A stretch of DNA of 37,344 bases from Spirochaetota bacterium (GCA_018816345.1 JAHIWG010000154.1:1-37344), one strand, 5' to 3'; positions 24,433 to 32,951 are shown, counted from the first letter of the stretch. The notes: generated by a model from the letters alone, not told the origin. Numbers and translations are program-made.

Positions 24433-25914
24433 TCAATCCTGGCCCGTCTCGGCCAAGGCCATCGCGTCCATATAATACTTGAAGTCCATCTTGAAGGTCT
24501 TGCTCCACAGGGAGGGCATGAGGCCCGACGTCCTCGAGGCCTTGAAGAAATCCTCGAGGATGGAAGAGAACGCGGGATCCTCCTTCTTGCTAGCCCAAGC
24601 CACGCCTATGAGCTCGGAGAAGAACGGCGAGAGGCTCATGTCGCGTATCTTGTCCACGTTCAGGGCGAAGACAACGCTCCCGTCTAGGATATAGTCGGCC
24701 GCGCGCTCCCTCACCAGCTCGTACAGCCTATCCTCGCCGTCCGCGTAGACGAAGGAGATCCCGATGCCGTTCTCGTCGGCGAGCGCGGCGAGGGTCTTCT
24801 CCTGTACCGAGTCCTTGACCACGGCGAAGCGCTTCCCGTCGAGCTGCCGTATCGTCTTGACCTCCTCGCCCTCGCGGCCAGCCAGCTGGTTCCGTATCGG
24901 GTAGATCGTCGTCATCGTCATCATGCGTTTCCGCCAGGCCGTGACGCCCCACGGGTTGGCGTACACGTCGACCTTCTTAAGGAGGTCAGGCGTATAGTCG
25001 TAGGGGGCCTGTCCCAGGTCGGGAGGCATCGCTCCGTCCCTCGTGAAGAACTGCGCTATCCCGGTCTGTACCGACAGCCAGAGCTCGAGCCCGAGGGACC
25101 TCGCGAGGGTCACGACGAGGTCGAAATCGAAGCCCTCGACGCTGCCGTCGGGCCTCGGCGTATACGCGTACTGCCCTCCCTCGCGTACCGCCGCCTCCAG
25201 ACCGCCGCCGGAATCGCGGCGAGCCCGGATCCAGGCGAGCTGCTCGGCGTTCAAGTCAAGGTACTGGGCGCGGAGAACCCCGTCGTAGCGTATCGAGTCT
25301 AGGTACCCGGCCGCGGAGCCCGCTCCCGCCGCCGCGTCGATACAGGAGACGAGCCCGCCGTCGCCGCGCATGTCCATGAGGGCCTGGGCCGCGGACGCCG
25401 CCAGGTACGGCTTATCCCACGGGACGGCCCACCAGGAGGCGTCGCAGCCCTGCGGGAGGGAACCCTGGACGGGCAGGAACGGGAGGAGCCGCGCCCCTTC
25501 GCGAAGCGGAACCGAGCCCGGTAGGAAGCCGGCGACGATATCGTACGTTTCGAGCGCTTCCTGGGGGTTCAGGGAGTCGAAGTCGCCCCTCGCTACGATA
25601 GCGCGCGAACCGAGCCCGGTAGCGACGCGGGTGACCATGGCGGAGAGGTACTCGAAGCGGGCGTCATCGTCGCCCGGAGGCTGGACGGATGCCCCGCCGT
25701 CGAGGCCGGTCCATACGAGCGCCCGTAGCGCGTCCGAGCCGAGCTCGCGCTCGAGCGGCGCTCCGGCCCTGGGCGAAGCCGTCCCGGCGCGATCCTTCCC
25801 GTCGCCGCACGCGACCGCGAGGGACGATGCCAGGCACGCGATCACTATGGCGGCCGCCCTCCTCAGGAAGAAGGTTCGATGATTCCGTAGATCCCGGGCG
25901 TTCGCTCGTAGCAT
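24433..25914 (-). CDS. Solute-binding lipoprotein (SBP_bac_3-like), linked to histidine kinase
   Basis: A 493-residue exported protein. A basic N terminus and hydrophobic stretch end in SLAVAC (about residue 36), a relaxed lipobox. The C-terminal half (from about 230) is an amino-acid-type binding domain: PRPDGSVEGFDFDLVVTLARSLGL, KTIRQLDGKRFAVVKDSVQEKTL, DYILDGSVVFAL and FFSELIGVAWASKKEDP. The first half may be a second, degenerate lobe pair. GGAGG precedes the ATG at 25914. No permease or ATPase is nearby; instead a sensor kinase and receiver follow at 15 and 27 bp gaps. It probably delivers a ligand signal to the kinase rather than, or as well as, serving transport. Confidence 0.82.
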   Translation of the reverse strand: MLRANARDLRNHRTFFLRRAAAIVIACLASSLAVACGDGKDRAGTASPRAGAPLERELGSDALRALVWTGLDGGASVQPPGDDDARFEYLSAMVTRVATGLGSRAIVARGDFDSLNPQEALETYDIVAGFLPGSVPLREGARLLPFLPVQGSLPQGCDASWWAVPWDKPYLAASAAQALMDMRGDGGLVSCIDAAAGAGSAAGYLDSIRYDGVLRAQYLDLNAEQLAWIRARRDSGGGLEAAVREGGQYAYTPRPDGSVEGFDFDLVVTLARSLGLELWLSVQTGIAQFFTRDGAMPPDLGQAPYDYTPDLLKKVDVYANPWGVTAWRKRMMTMTTIYPIRNQLAGREGEEVKTIRQLDGKRFAVVKDSVQEKTLAALADENGIGISFVYADGEDRLYELVRERAADYILDGSVVFALNVDKIRDMSLSPFFSELIGVAWASKKEDPAFSSILEDFFKASRTSGLMPSLWSKTFKMDFKYYMDAMALAETGQD

Positions 25915-25946
25915 CGAATTCCTCCATCGACGAGGGGGCTTACAGT

Positions 25947-25966
25947 CTAGTATAATGCCTTACTAG
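25947..25966. promoter_or_regulatory. Overlapping divergent -10 elements in an inverted repeat
   Basis: CTAGTA (25947-25952) and TACTAG (25961-25966) form an inverted repeat. On the plus strand it contains TATAAT (25951-25956, perfect -10) with TCGACG 18 bp upstream (25927-25932). On the minus strand it contains TATACT (25949-25954) facing the binding-lipoprotein gene, with no good -35. It lies in the 71-bp divergent gap and may be a shared bidirectional promoter or operator. Confidence 0.55.
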
Positions 25967-25985
25967 AGAGCCCGGAGGAAGAAAA

Positions 25986-26513
25986 ATGAAAGAGATCCTG
26001 ATCATGTACGCGCGGTACTCGAGGCGGGCCGACGAGTCGGTATTCGCGATGCTCGACGCCCTTTCACCCGAGGACAGGAACGCGGACCGCAAGAGCCACT
26101 ACGGGAGCCTGTCCGGGCTCGCCTCGCACATCGTAGGCGGCACGCTCTATTTCCAGAGCCTCTTCCGCGCCTCGGTCCCCGCGGCCGCGGTCGCGCTAGC
26201 GTCGACGAAGGGCATGAAGCTCCCGGAGGACAAGTCGCTATCCGCGGACGCCTGGCTCGAGCTCAGGCGGACCTGCGCGGCCGCCGACCAGGCTTCGATC
26301 GACCTCTTCGACTCGCTCGCGGAGGCGGACCTCTCGGCCCCCGTGAAGGTCGACTGGTACGCGGGCGATCCCGCCGCCGTGCCGATGAGCTTCCTGGCGC
26401 ACCAGATGGTCGTGCACGGCATCCACCACAGGGGCCAGGTATCCCAGATCCTGGACGAGATGGGCGTTGAGCACGACTTCTCCGGCATAGACCTGGACTT
26501 CCGGCCCGCCTGA
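25986..26513 (+). CDS. DinB-like (DinB/YfiT superfamily) protein
   Basis: A 175-residue protein with a four-helix-bundle pattern. Histidines at SLSGLASHIVGG (His48) and in the QMVVHGIHHRGQVSQIL segment (about 137-153) occupy the three positions that bind a metal ion in DinB/YfiT proteins. The family includes thiol-dependent transferases and DNA-damage-induced proteins of uncertain function, so no reaction is assigned. GGAGGAAGAAAA precedes the ATG. It is divergent from the binding-lipoprotein gene and probably monocistronic, since a promoter-like sequence separates it from the cyclase gene. Confidence 0.88.
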   Translation: MKEILIMYARYSRRADESVFAMLDALSPEDRNADRKSHYGSLSGLASHIVGGTLYFQSLFRASVPAAAVALASTKGMKLPEDKSLSADAWLELRRTCAAADQASIDLFDSLAEADLSAPVKVDWYAGDPAAVPMSFLAHQMVVHGIHHRGQVSQILDEMGVEHDFSGIDLDFRPA

Positions 26514-26543
26514 TCCCCCGCCCGGGCGGCCCGAGCCCCGGCC

Positions 26544-26572
26544 CTGGCATTTTCCCGCGTCCATCGTATACT
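26544..26572 (+). promoter_or_regulatory. Probable promoter of the cyclase gene
   Basis: CTGGCA (26544-26549, four of six) and TATACT (26567-26572, five of six) are 17 bp apart, 29 bp before the ATG at 26602. TATACT also appears at two other promoter candidates in this window. The GC-rich stretch just before it (26514-26543) forms no hairpin with a T-run. Confidence 0.5.
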
Positions 26573-26601
26573 AGTGGTACGGGCCCGAGGGAGGCCGGAC
26601 G

Positions 26602-28092
26602 ATGAGAATACGTGCCGTAGCGGACGCCTTCGGCGACGAAGCGCTCCGCATACAGAAGAAAGCGCAGATCCTCCTTAACATCGACGGCTGGACGGGTATC
26701 GTCGCGCTGGCGCTCGGGGCCGTCATGGCCGCCACGGGCGCGCTCGTGGCGGCGGCGTTCTGCTTCCTGATGGTCGGCGTCTGCTTCGGGATTATCCTGT
26801 TCCTCAGGAAGGGCATGATCAAGGCGGCCAGCAACGCCTTCATCTTCTCGCTCTTCGCCATCATGTGGTGCGCCATCAAGTTCGACGCGTACGTGAGCGC
26901 GTACGAGACCTACGTGTTCGCCGCCCTCGGGCTGGTGCTGCTCATAGTAACGAGCCTCATCAACGTGGGCCGCTGGCAGATAGCGGCCGTCACCGCGCTC
27001 GACGTCGCGGGCATCCTGGCGCTATGGCTGCTAGATATCCTGCCCTCGCGCGGCGGCGTCATGGACTTGCTCCAGGTACAGAACCTCGCCACGTCCCTGG
27101 TGCTCGTGATCCTCGGCAGCGTAGCCGGCATCTCCCTCGTGAGCCTCCAGGACAACCTCCTCATAGTCACCGAGGAGGAGCGTGACCGGATACGCAAGAT
27201 GCTCGTCACGACCGAGGTGTACACGAAGAAGTCCCTCGTCTCCATCATCGCCCAGGGAAAGGACCCTACGACCTTCCTGCCCGAGGAGAAGGAGAACGCG
27301 ATACTGTTCTGCGATATACGCAGCTTCACGACGCTGTCGGAGAAGATGAAGACGATAGACGTCGTGGGCTTCCTCAACTCGTTCTTCTCCAGGATGAACC
27401 AGGTAATCCAGGAGCACGGCGGCGAGATAGACAAGCTCATAGGCGACTGCATCATGGCCAGCTTCGCCGGACGGGAGAACGCCCTCCGATGCTCCGTCGA
27501 TATGAGGAAGGCCCTGCAGGCCTACAACGCCGAGCGCGTCGGCTACGGCCTCAGCCCCATCCGCGTCGGCATCGGAGTCTCGTTCGGATCCGTGATAATC
27601 GGCAACATAGGCTCGCGCAACAAGATGGACTTCACCCTCATAGGCGATATCGTGAACGTCTCGTCGCGCCTCGAGTCGCTGACCAAGATATACGGCCTGG
27701 ACATCCTGACCTCGATCGAGCCCGAGCCCTCGATACTCGCCTCGGAGAATTTCCGCTACGTCGACAGCATCAAGGTGAAGGGCAGGAAGTGGGCTACTGA
27801 TATATTCGAGCTGTTCGACCACGAGCCCTCCCGCTTCAAGGACTTCAAGATCGGCAACCGAGCGGCCTACGACGAGGCGTACGGGCGCTACAAGGCGGCC
27901 GACTTCGCGGCGGCGGCGAGGATATACGAGGAGCTCATCGGCAAGGCGGGGCCCCACACGTATATCGAAGGGGTATCGGCGGATCCCGTCCTCGATTACT
28001 ATAGGTCGCGCTGCCTCGGCCTCGTCAAGTCGAGGGCGGCCGGGCTCGTCTCGGCGGAGGACTGGGACGGCGTCTATACCTTCATAGCGTAG
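26602..28092 (+). CDS. Membrane class III adenylate/guanylate cyclase
   Basis: A 496-residue protein. Residues about 30-185 hold six hydrophobic helices with short loops, an integral membrane sensor module. The cyclase domain starts at ILFCDIRSFTTLSE. Metal-binding Asp238 and Asp282 (LIGDCIMASF) are present, and DFTLIGDIVNVSSRLESL carries the transition-state Asn and Arg. NKMDF supplies the lysine expected for adenine recognition, favouring cAMP over cGMP. The last 100 residues (FKIGNRAAYDEAYGRYKAAD, AARIYEELIG) resemble a TPR hairpin. A GGGAGG SD precedes the ATG. The small 59-aa gene follows 53 bp later, probably co-transcribed. The signal is unknown. Confidence 0.92.
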   Translation: MRIRAVADAFGDEALRIQKKAQILLNIDGWTGIVALALGAVMAATGALVAAAFCFLMVGVCFGIILFLRKGMIKAASNAFIFSLFAIMWCAIKFDAYVSAYETYVFAALGLVLLIVTSLINVGRWQIAAVTALDVAGILALWLLDILPSRGGVMDLLQVQNLATSLVLVILGSVAGISLVSLQDNLLIVTEEERDRIRKMLVTTEVYTKKSLVSIIAQGKDPTTFLPEEKENAILFCDIRSFTTLSEKMKTIDVVGFLNSFFSRMNQVIQEHGGEIDKLIGDCIMASFAGRENALRCSVDMRKALQAYNAERVGYGLSPIRVGIGVSFGSVIIGNIGSRNKMDFTLIGDIVNVSSRLESLTKIYGLDILTSIEPEPSILASENFRYVDSIKVKGRKWATDIFELFDHEPSRFKDFKIGNRAAYDEAYGRYKAADFAAAARIYEELIGKAGPHTYIEGVSADPVLDYYRSRCLGLVKSRAAGLVSAEDWDGVYTFIA

Positions 28093-28145
28093 GCGCGAGG
28101 CGGCGCGCTCGAGACCGCCCGCGATCGGCAAACGAGGAGGAAAGC

Positions 28146-28325
28146 ATGAAGAACGTCGAGATGAAGCTTACGGGGAATATCCTGACCATTACCGTCGACG
28201 TCTCCAAGGAGTACGGCCTCTCGTCCTCGGGCAAGAGCACCATCATCGCCTCCACCGAGGGGAACGTCTCTATCCCGGGCAAGGAAGACGTCAAGATAGG
28301 GCTTAATATTTACAGGAAGCCGTAG
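28146..28325 (+). CDS. Small conserved-looking 59-aa protein
   Basis: ATG at 28146, stop TAG at 28323-28325, with GAGGAGG about 5 bp upstream. The product is 59 residues: MKNVEMKLTGNILTITVDVS at the start, then SSSGKSTIIASTEG and IPGKEDVKIGLNIYRKP. It is rich in beta-prone residues, with no signal peptide, membrane helix or cysteine. GKST resembles part of a P-loop, but the protein is too short to be an NTPase. I have seen similar short proteins in other bacteria but know no function. It sits 53 bp after the cyclase gene, same strand, so probably the same transcript. Good SD and codon usage like its neighbours support it as real. Confidence 0.8.
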   Translation: MKNVEMKLTGNILTITVDVSKEYGLSSSGKSTIIASTEGNVSIPGKEDVKIGLNIYRKP

Positions 28326-28364
28326 GCTCCCTGGCGGGCGATCCGGTAGTCGCGGGGCGGGGTA

Positions 28365-29126
28365 CTAGGAAGGGCCGTCGGACGGGCAGGCGCCCTCCGC
28401 CGACAGGCGGAAGGCCAGCGACACGGCTAGCCTGGAATCGGGATCGTCCAGGCTCAGGCCCGATATAGATTCGTACCGGCGTATCCTCGCCCGCACGGTG
28501 TGCCTGTGCACGCCGAGCTCGCCCGCCGTCGCTATCGCGTTGCCGCTATGCCTAAGGTAGGCCTCCACCGCGGCCCGTATCTCCGGCCAATCGCGCTCGC
28601 GCCGCAGTTCGCCGCCGAGGCAAACCCTATTGAGGGCCGCGCCGTCCCCGCGGGACATCGCGGCCAAAAGGCCGATGGCGCCATCGGGAGCGGCGCCCCG
28701 CGGCCCCGCTCCCGGCGCGCGCGAATCGAAGCGAAGCGAGGCGACGGCCAAGGACAGCTCTCGATACCCGACGTCGCGCGGCAGCATGGCTAGCGGCAAC
28801 CCCGACTCGTCCGCGTCCCTCGAGAGGGCATCCAGGGACGCGCGGTCCTCCGCGGTCCAGGGAAGCGCTATTCCCGAGACGCCCCGTTCAGTCAGCCTGG
28901 CTATGAAGCGTGGGCCGCCCCGGGCGAGGGCCGCCTCGCCCGTCGCCATGATTAGATCGCCCGAGCCTATCGACAACGCGTCCTCGGGCGATCCTAGCCG
29001 CGCCAGCCACGAGAGCGCCCGCCCCGTGCCTAGGCAGCCCGCCAGGACCGCGGCCCCTGATAGAGCCGGGAGGAGCAGCAGGTCGGCGACGGTAGGAGGC
29101 CCGGGCTCGGGCGCGCCGGGGCTCAT
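28365..29126 (-). CDS. Short PucR-family transcriptional regulator
   Basis: A 253-residue regulator. The N-terminal domain (TVADLLLLPALSGAAVLAGC, LIMATGEAAL, FIARLTERGVSGIALPW) matches the PucR ligand domain. The C terminus is an HTH_30 (GNAIATAGELGVHRHTVRAR, then IRRYESISGLSL). The GGDEF-like middle domain usual in PucR/CdaR proteins is missing; a short linker replaces it. The frame is open to 29237, but the ATG at 29126 overlaps the ATPase stop by 4 bp (ATGA), implying coupled translation with the importer. It is the last gene of the LD-carboxypeptidase/peptide-importer operon and may sense an imported peptide product. Confidence 0.87.
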   Translation of the reverse strand: MSPGAPEPGPPTVADLLLLPALSGAAVLAGCLGTGRALSWLARLGSPEDALSIGSGDLIMATGEAALARGGPRFIARLTERGVSGIALPWTAEDRASLDALSRDADESGLPLAMLPRDVGYRELSLAVASLRFDSRAPGAGPRGAAPDGAIGLLAAMSRGDGAALNRVCLGGELRRERDWPEIRAAVEAYLRHSGNAIATAGELGVHRHTVRARIRRYESISGLSLDDPDSRLAVSLAFRLSAEGACPSDGPS

Positions 29127-30133
29127 ACCGGGATGGATCCCCTGTAATGGCACGCCGCCCGATGGCCGGCGGCCGCGCCCTCGAACGGCTCTAGGACGGG
29201 TTCCTTCTCCGCGCATAGCCCGGTCGCGTGACGGCACCGCGGCCTGAACCGGCAGCCGGCGGGTATGAGCGACGGGTTCGGCGGTTCGCCAGGCAGGAGC
29301 CGCCGCTTGCGGCCGGCCCGCGGCTCGATGCGGGGCATCACGTCGACGAGCGCGAGCGAATACGGATGGGCGGGTCGCGATATGACGTCGTCAGAGGGGC
29401 CCTCCTCGACGATCTTGCCCAGGTACATGATGGCCACGCGATCGGCCATGAGCCAGGCGAGCGACAGGTCGTGCGTGATGAAGGCGAACGCCAAGCCCCT
29501 CCGATCGCGAAGCGAGGCCAGCAGCCTGACGATACCGGCCCGCACGGAAAGGTCGAGCATCGAGACGGGCTCGTCGGCCACTATGAACCTGGGCTCGAGG
29601 ATCAGCGCCGACGCGATGGCCACGCGCTGCCTCTGGCCGCCCGAGAGCTCGTGCGGGTAGCGGTCGACGTACCCCGCCCCCGGCTTGAGTCCCGACTCCT
29701 CGAGGGCCAGTATCGCGCGGTCCCTCATGTCCCGCCCCGCGGCCAGGCCGTGCACCCTGAGCGGCTCGACTACTATCTCGAGCACCGAGTCCTTGGGATT
29801 GAGCGATTGGTAAGGATCCTGGTATATCATCTGGGCCGATCCCCTGAATCCCCGCAGGGCGGGCCTGGCCATGCCGTAGACATCCGCGCCTCCGAAGCGG
29901 ACCGTTCCCCGCACGTAGCGCTCGTCGACGAGCCTGAGGAGCGCCTTGCCCGTGGTCGTCTTCCCGCAGCCCGACTCGCCTACCAGCGCGACTATCTCGC
30001 CCACGCCGATGGAGAGGTCTATCCCGTCGAGGGCGCGTACCACGCCGCGCTCCTTGCCCGACAGCCCCTCCAGGAAACCCGCTCGCGCCGGGTAGCCTAC
30101 GGCGAGGTTCTCGGCCTTCAGTAGCTCATCCAT
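29123..30133 (-). CDS. Dpp/Opp-type peptide ABC transporter ATPase (DppF/OppF-like)
   Basis: A 336-residue ATPase. Walker A GESGCGKTT, signature LSGGQRQRVAIA and Walker B FIVADEPVSMLD are intact, and the H-loop (FITHDLSL) is present. After the ATPase core the oligo_HPY domain carries clustered cysteines (CRFRPRCRHATGLCAEKEP), as in DppD/DppF-type proteins. The gene starts 8 bp inside the end of the other ATPase gene (tandem overlap), so the two ATPases are made together and should heterodimerise. It is followed by the PucR-type gene, again overlapping (ATGA). Confidence 0.93.
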   Translation of the reverse strand: MDELLKAENLAVGYPARAGFLEGLSGKERGVVRALDGIDLSIGVGEIVALVGESGCGKTTTGKALLRLVDERYVRGTVRFGGADVYGMARPALRGFRGSAQMIYQDPYQSLNPKDSVLEIVVEPLRVHGLAAGRDMRDRAILALEESGLKPGAGYVDRYPHELSGGQRQRVAIASALILEPRFIVADEPVSMLDLSVRAGIVRLLASLRDRRGLAFAFITHDLSLAWLMADRVAIMYLGKIVEEGPSDDVISRPAHPYSLALVDVMPRIEPRAGRKRRLLPGEPPNPSLIPAGCRFRPRCRHATGLCAEKEPVLEPFEGAAAGHRAACHYRGSIPV

Positions 30134-31091
30134 GGCGCACCCCCTCCGGGAAGCAATACGCGACGTGGCCCTTCCCTAGGTCCAGAGGCCGCGGCTCCTC
30201 GCGGAAGCAGCGCCCGCTCGCGCGCGGGCACCGCGGCGCGTAGAGGCACCCGGGGCCGACCTCCCCGAGGTCCGGGGGATCCCCGGCTATGGCGTCGGGC
30301 ATATCCCGGGACCCGCCGACCCTGGGGAACGAGTCGACGAGCCCCTTGGTATACGCGTGGGCCGGATTGCCGACTATATCGCTTATAGGCCCGATCTCGG
30401 CTATCCGCCCGGCGTACATGACCGCGGCGCGGTCGCACACGTCGCCGAGGACCGACAGGTCGTGCGTGATGATTATCATGGAGAGGTCGAACTCCTCCTT
30501 GAGCCGCTCGATGAGCTCGAATATCTGGGCCTGCACCATGACGTCGAGCGCCGTCGTCGGCTCGTCGCCGATGACCAGCCTCGGGTTCAGGGCCAGGGCC
30601 ATCGCTATCATGACGCGCTGGCGCATGCCGCCGGAGAACTCGTGGGGATACTCCCCGGCGCGCCTGCCCTCGATGTCAACGAGCTCGAAAAGCCGCTTGA
30701 CCCGGCGCACCGCCTCCACCCTGTCGACGGCCTCGTGCTCGAGGATCGCCTCCACGATCTGGTCGCCGACCCTCTGGACCGGATTGAGCGCGTTCATCGC
30801 GCCCTGGAAGATCACCGAGGCGTCCTTCCATCGATAGGCCCGGAGCTGCGCGTCGCTCATCCTCATGATGTCGCGGCCGTCGAACAGCATCGACCCGCCG
30901 TCGATCCGACCGCCCTCGGGCAGGAGCCTGAGCGCCGCGAGGGCGGTCGTCGTCTTACCGCAGCCGGACTCCCCTACCAAGCCGAGTATCTCGCCTTTCT
31001 CGAGCGAGAACGAGACGCCGTTCACGGCGTGCACCCTGCCTGATCCGCGCGCATAGGAGACGCTCAGGTCGCGTATCTCGAGAAGGGCCAT
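30126..31091 (-). CDS. Dpp/Opp-type peptide ABC transporter ATPase (DppD/OppD-like)
   Basis: A 321-residue ATPase beginning MALLEIRDLSVSYARG. Walker A GESGCGKTT, Q-loop VIFQGAMNALNP, signature FSGGMRQRVMIA, Walker B LVIGDEPTTALD and H-loop IITHDLSV are all present. The oligo_HPY segment has the paired cysteines (CLYAPRCPRASGRC). The same frame stays open upstream to 31925, but GAGG sits before the ATG at 31091 and the earlier residues lie over the permease gene, so 31091 is the start. It begins 2 bp after the DppC-like stop and overlaps the next ATPase gene by 8 bp. Confidence 0.93.
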   Translation of the reverse strand: MALLEIRDLSVSYARGSGRVHAVNGVSFSLEKGEILGLVGESGCGKTTTALAALRLLPEGGRIDGGSMLFDGRDIMRMSDAQLRAYRWKDASVIFQGAMNALNPVQRVGDQIVEAILEHEAVDRVEAVRRVKRLFELVDIEGRRAGEYPHEFSGGMRQRVMIAMALALNPRLVIGDEPTTALDVMVQAQIFELIERLKEEFDLSMIIITHDLSVLGDVCDRAAVMYAGRIAEIGPISDIVGNPAHAYTKGLVDSFPRVGGSRDMPDAIAGDPPDLGEVGPGCLYAPRCPRASGRCFREEPRPLDLGKGHVAYCFPEGVRHG

Positions 31092-31093
31092 GG

Positions 31094-31954
31094 CTACCTC
31101 TTCCTCAGCTTCGGGTTCAGTATCTCGTCGAAGGCGTAGCCCAGGAAGGTGAAGCCCATGACGAGGAGGAGGACGCAGAGGCCCGGCGGGAGAATGAACC
31201 ATAGCGCCCCGGAGCTCGCGGCGCCGGACTCGAACGCGAAATGGAGCATCGTTCCCCAGCTCGGACGCGTGCTGTCCCCCATGCCCAGGAACGACAGCGT
31301 CGTCTCCGAGAGTATGGAGACCGCGGTCACGAGTATCGTATTGGCGAAGATGAGCGGGAACACGTTCGGCATCAGGTGATGCATGATGATGCGCCCGTCG
31401 CCCGCCCCTATCGACCGAGCCCTCTCCATGAACTGCCGCTCCTTTATGGCCAGCGTCTGCGCCCTGATGACGCGGGCCGTACCCGCCCAGCCCGTCAGGC
31501 CTATCACGAGGACGATGTTCCAGACGCTCGGGCCGAGTAGCGCCGCCAGCACCAGCATGAGAGGCAGCCACGGCAACACGAGGAAGATATCGGTGAACCG
31601 CATCAGAGCGGTATCGACCCAGCGGCCGTAGTACCCGGCTACCACGCCCACCACGGTGCCTACCAGCATCGATATCAGGGTGGCCGAGAGCCCCACCAGG
31701 AGCGATACGCGGGATCCGGCCACGAGGGCCGCCGCGACGTCCCGCCCCAGGTCGTCGGTACCGAGTATATGCCCCGGACCGGGCGCCTGTAGCACGTCCC
31801 GGGGGCTCCCGAACGCGAGCGGGTCGTAGGGCACGAGGAACGGTCCCGCCAAGGCGACGGCCGCGAAGGCCCCGATGATGGCGAGGCCCGCCAAGCCGAG
31901 GGCGTTCGATCGGAACAGGCGCCATATAGCGCGGGCCCCGGTATTCGGTTCCAT
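31094..31954 (-). CDS. Dpp/Opp-type peptide ABC transporter permease (DppC-like)
   Basis: A 286-residue permease, normal DppC length, with six membrane segments. The N-terminal oligopeptide-transport motif HILGTDDLGRDV is diagnostic of this subgroup. The EAA-type loop appears as RQFMERARSIGAGDGRIIMHH. It follows the DppB-like gene by 10 bp and is itself followed by the ATPase genes. Together with DppB-like, two ATPases and the binding protein it forms a full five-part importer for peptides; nickel or other small substrates of the same family cannot be excluded. Confidence 0.93.
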   Translation of the reverse strand: MEPNTGARAIWRLFRSNALGLAGLAIIGAFAAVALAGPFLVPYDPLAFGSPRDVLQAPGPGHILGTDDLGRDVAAALVAGSRVSLLVGLSATLISMLVGTVVGVVAGYYGRWVDTALMRFTDIFLVLPWLPLMLVLAALLGPSVWNIVLVIGLTGWAGTARVIRAQTLAIKERQFMERARSIGAGDGRIIMHHLMPNVFPLIFANTILVTAVSILSETTLSFLGMGDSTRPSWGTMLHFAFESGAASSGALWFILPPGLCVLLLVMGFTFLGYAFDEILNPKLRKR

Positions 31955-31964
31955 GCGGTCCCCC

Positions 31965-32933
31965 CTACGCCCGAACCCGCGGGTCGATATAGCCGTATAC
32001 TATATCGGCGACGAAGTTCGCCCCGACGACCGCCACGCTCGTTACTAGGAATATACCCTGCAGCAGGGGATAATCCCGCCCCTTCAGGGCCTCGTACATG
32101 AGCCGGCCCAGGCCGGGCCACGAGAATACCGTCTCCACCTGCAAGGCGCCCGTGATGGTGAACCCGAGGCTCATGGCTATGATCGTCGCCATCGGTATCA
32201 TCGCGTTAGGGACGGCGTGGCGCCTGAGGATGTCGCCCTCGCTCAGGCCCTTGGCCCTCGCCGTCACGATATAGTCCTCGGTCAGCACGTCTATCATGGA
32301 GTTCCTCATGATGAGGGCGTACTCCCCTATGAGCACGAGGGCGAGGGTCAGGGCCGGGAGCGCTAGGTGGGCCAGCATATCCCCTAGCTTGGCCAGGGGC
32401 TCCGCGAACACGAGCGCCGGCGATATCATGCCCGAGACGGGAAAGAGGTGCAGGTATCCCGAGAAGAACGCTACGAGCAGTATGCCCAGCCAGAACGTCG
32501 GCATCGAGTACGACACGAGGGCGAACCCTAGCGCCCCGACGTCCAGGGCGGAGCCGCGCTTCCACGCGGCGACCACCCCGATGAGCATGCCGGCGGCTAT
32601 CGCCAGTATCTCCGCCACGAGCGTCAAGAGGAGCGTCGCGGGCACCCGCTCCCAGATGATGAGCGCGACGGGCTTCTTGAATATGAACGAGTCGCCGAGG
32701 TCGCCGCGGACCAGGTCGCCGAAGTACATGCCGAACTGCACGTACCACGGCCTATCCAGCCCGAACATCTCGTTTATCCTCGCCACCGATTCGGCGCTCA
32801 TGCGCGGGTTGCGCGCCAGCATGGAGGCCGGGTCCCCGGGCATCACCCTGAAGAGGAAGTAGTTGATCACGAGCACCCCCAGGATGGTCATAGCGGCCTG
32901 GAGAAGCTTCTTGACGAATGTCGCCCGTTTCAC
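31965..32933 (-). CDS. Dpp/Opp-type peptide ABC transporter permease (DppB-like)
   Basis: A 322-residue permease. The N terminus (LLQAAMTILGVLVINYFLFR) and the family motif FRVMPGDPA are typical of DppB/OppB. The EAA loop (EDYIVTARAKGLSEGDILRR) and the final VADIVYGYIDPRVRA are typical. Six membrane segments are expected. It starts 18 bp after the binding-protein stop. Partner permease and ATPases follow. Confidence 0.94.
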   Translation of the reverse strand: MKRATFVKKLLQAAMTILGVLVINYFLFRVMPGDPASMLARNPRMSAESVARINEMFGLDRPWYVQFGMYFGDLVRGDLGDSFIFKKPVALIIWERVPATLLLTLVAEILAIAAGMLIGVVAAWKRGSALDVGALGFALVSYSMPTFWLGILLVAFFSGYLHLFPVSGMISPALVFAEPLAKLGDMLAHLALPALTLALVLIGEYALIMRNSMIDVLTEDYIVTARAKGLSEGDILRRHAVPNAMIPMATIIAMSLGFTITGALQVETVFSWPGLGRLMYEALKGRDYPLLQGIFLVTSVAVVGANFVADIVYGYIDPRVRA

Positions 32934-32951
32934 CCGGTCTCCCCTTTCGCC

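Noticed and set aside
26514-26558. GC-rich stretch with TTTT after the DinB-like gene as an intrinsic terminator.
   Set aside because: No continuous stem ends next to the TTTT; pairing options are short and mutually exclusive.
31092-31925. Upstream extension of the DppD-like reading frame.
   Set aside because: It lies entirely over the DppC-like permease in another frame, has no transporter-ATPase features and the ATG at 31091 has a proper SD and N terminus.
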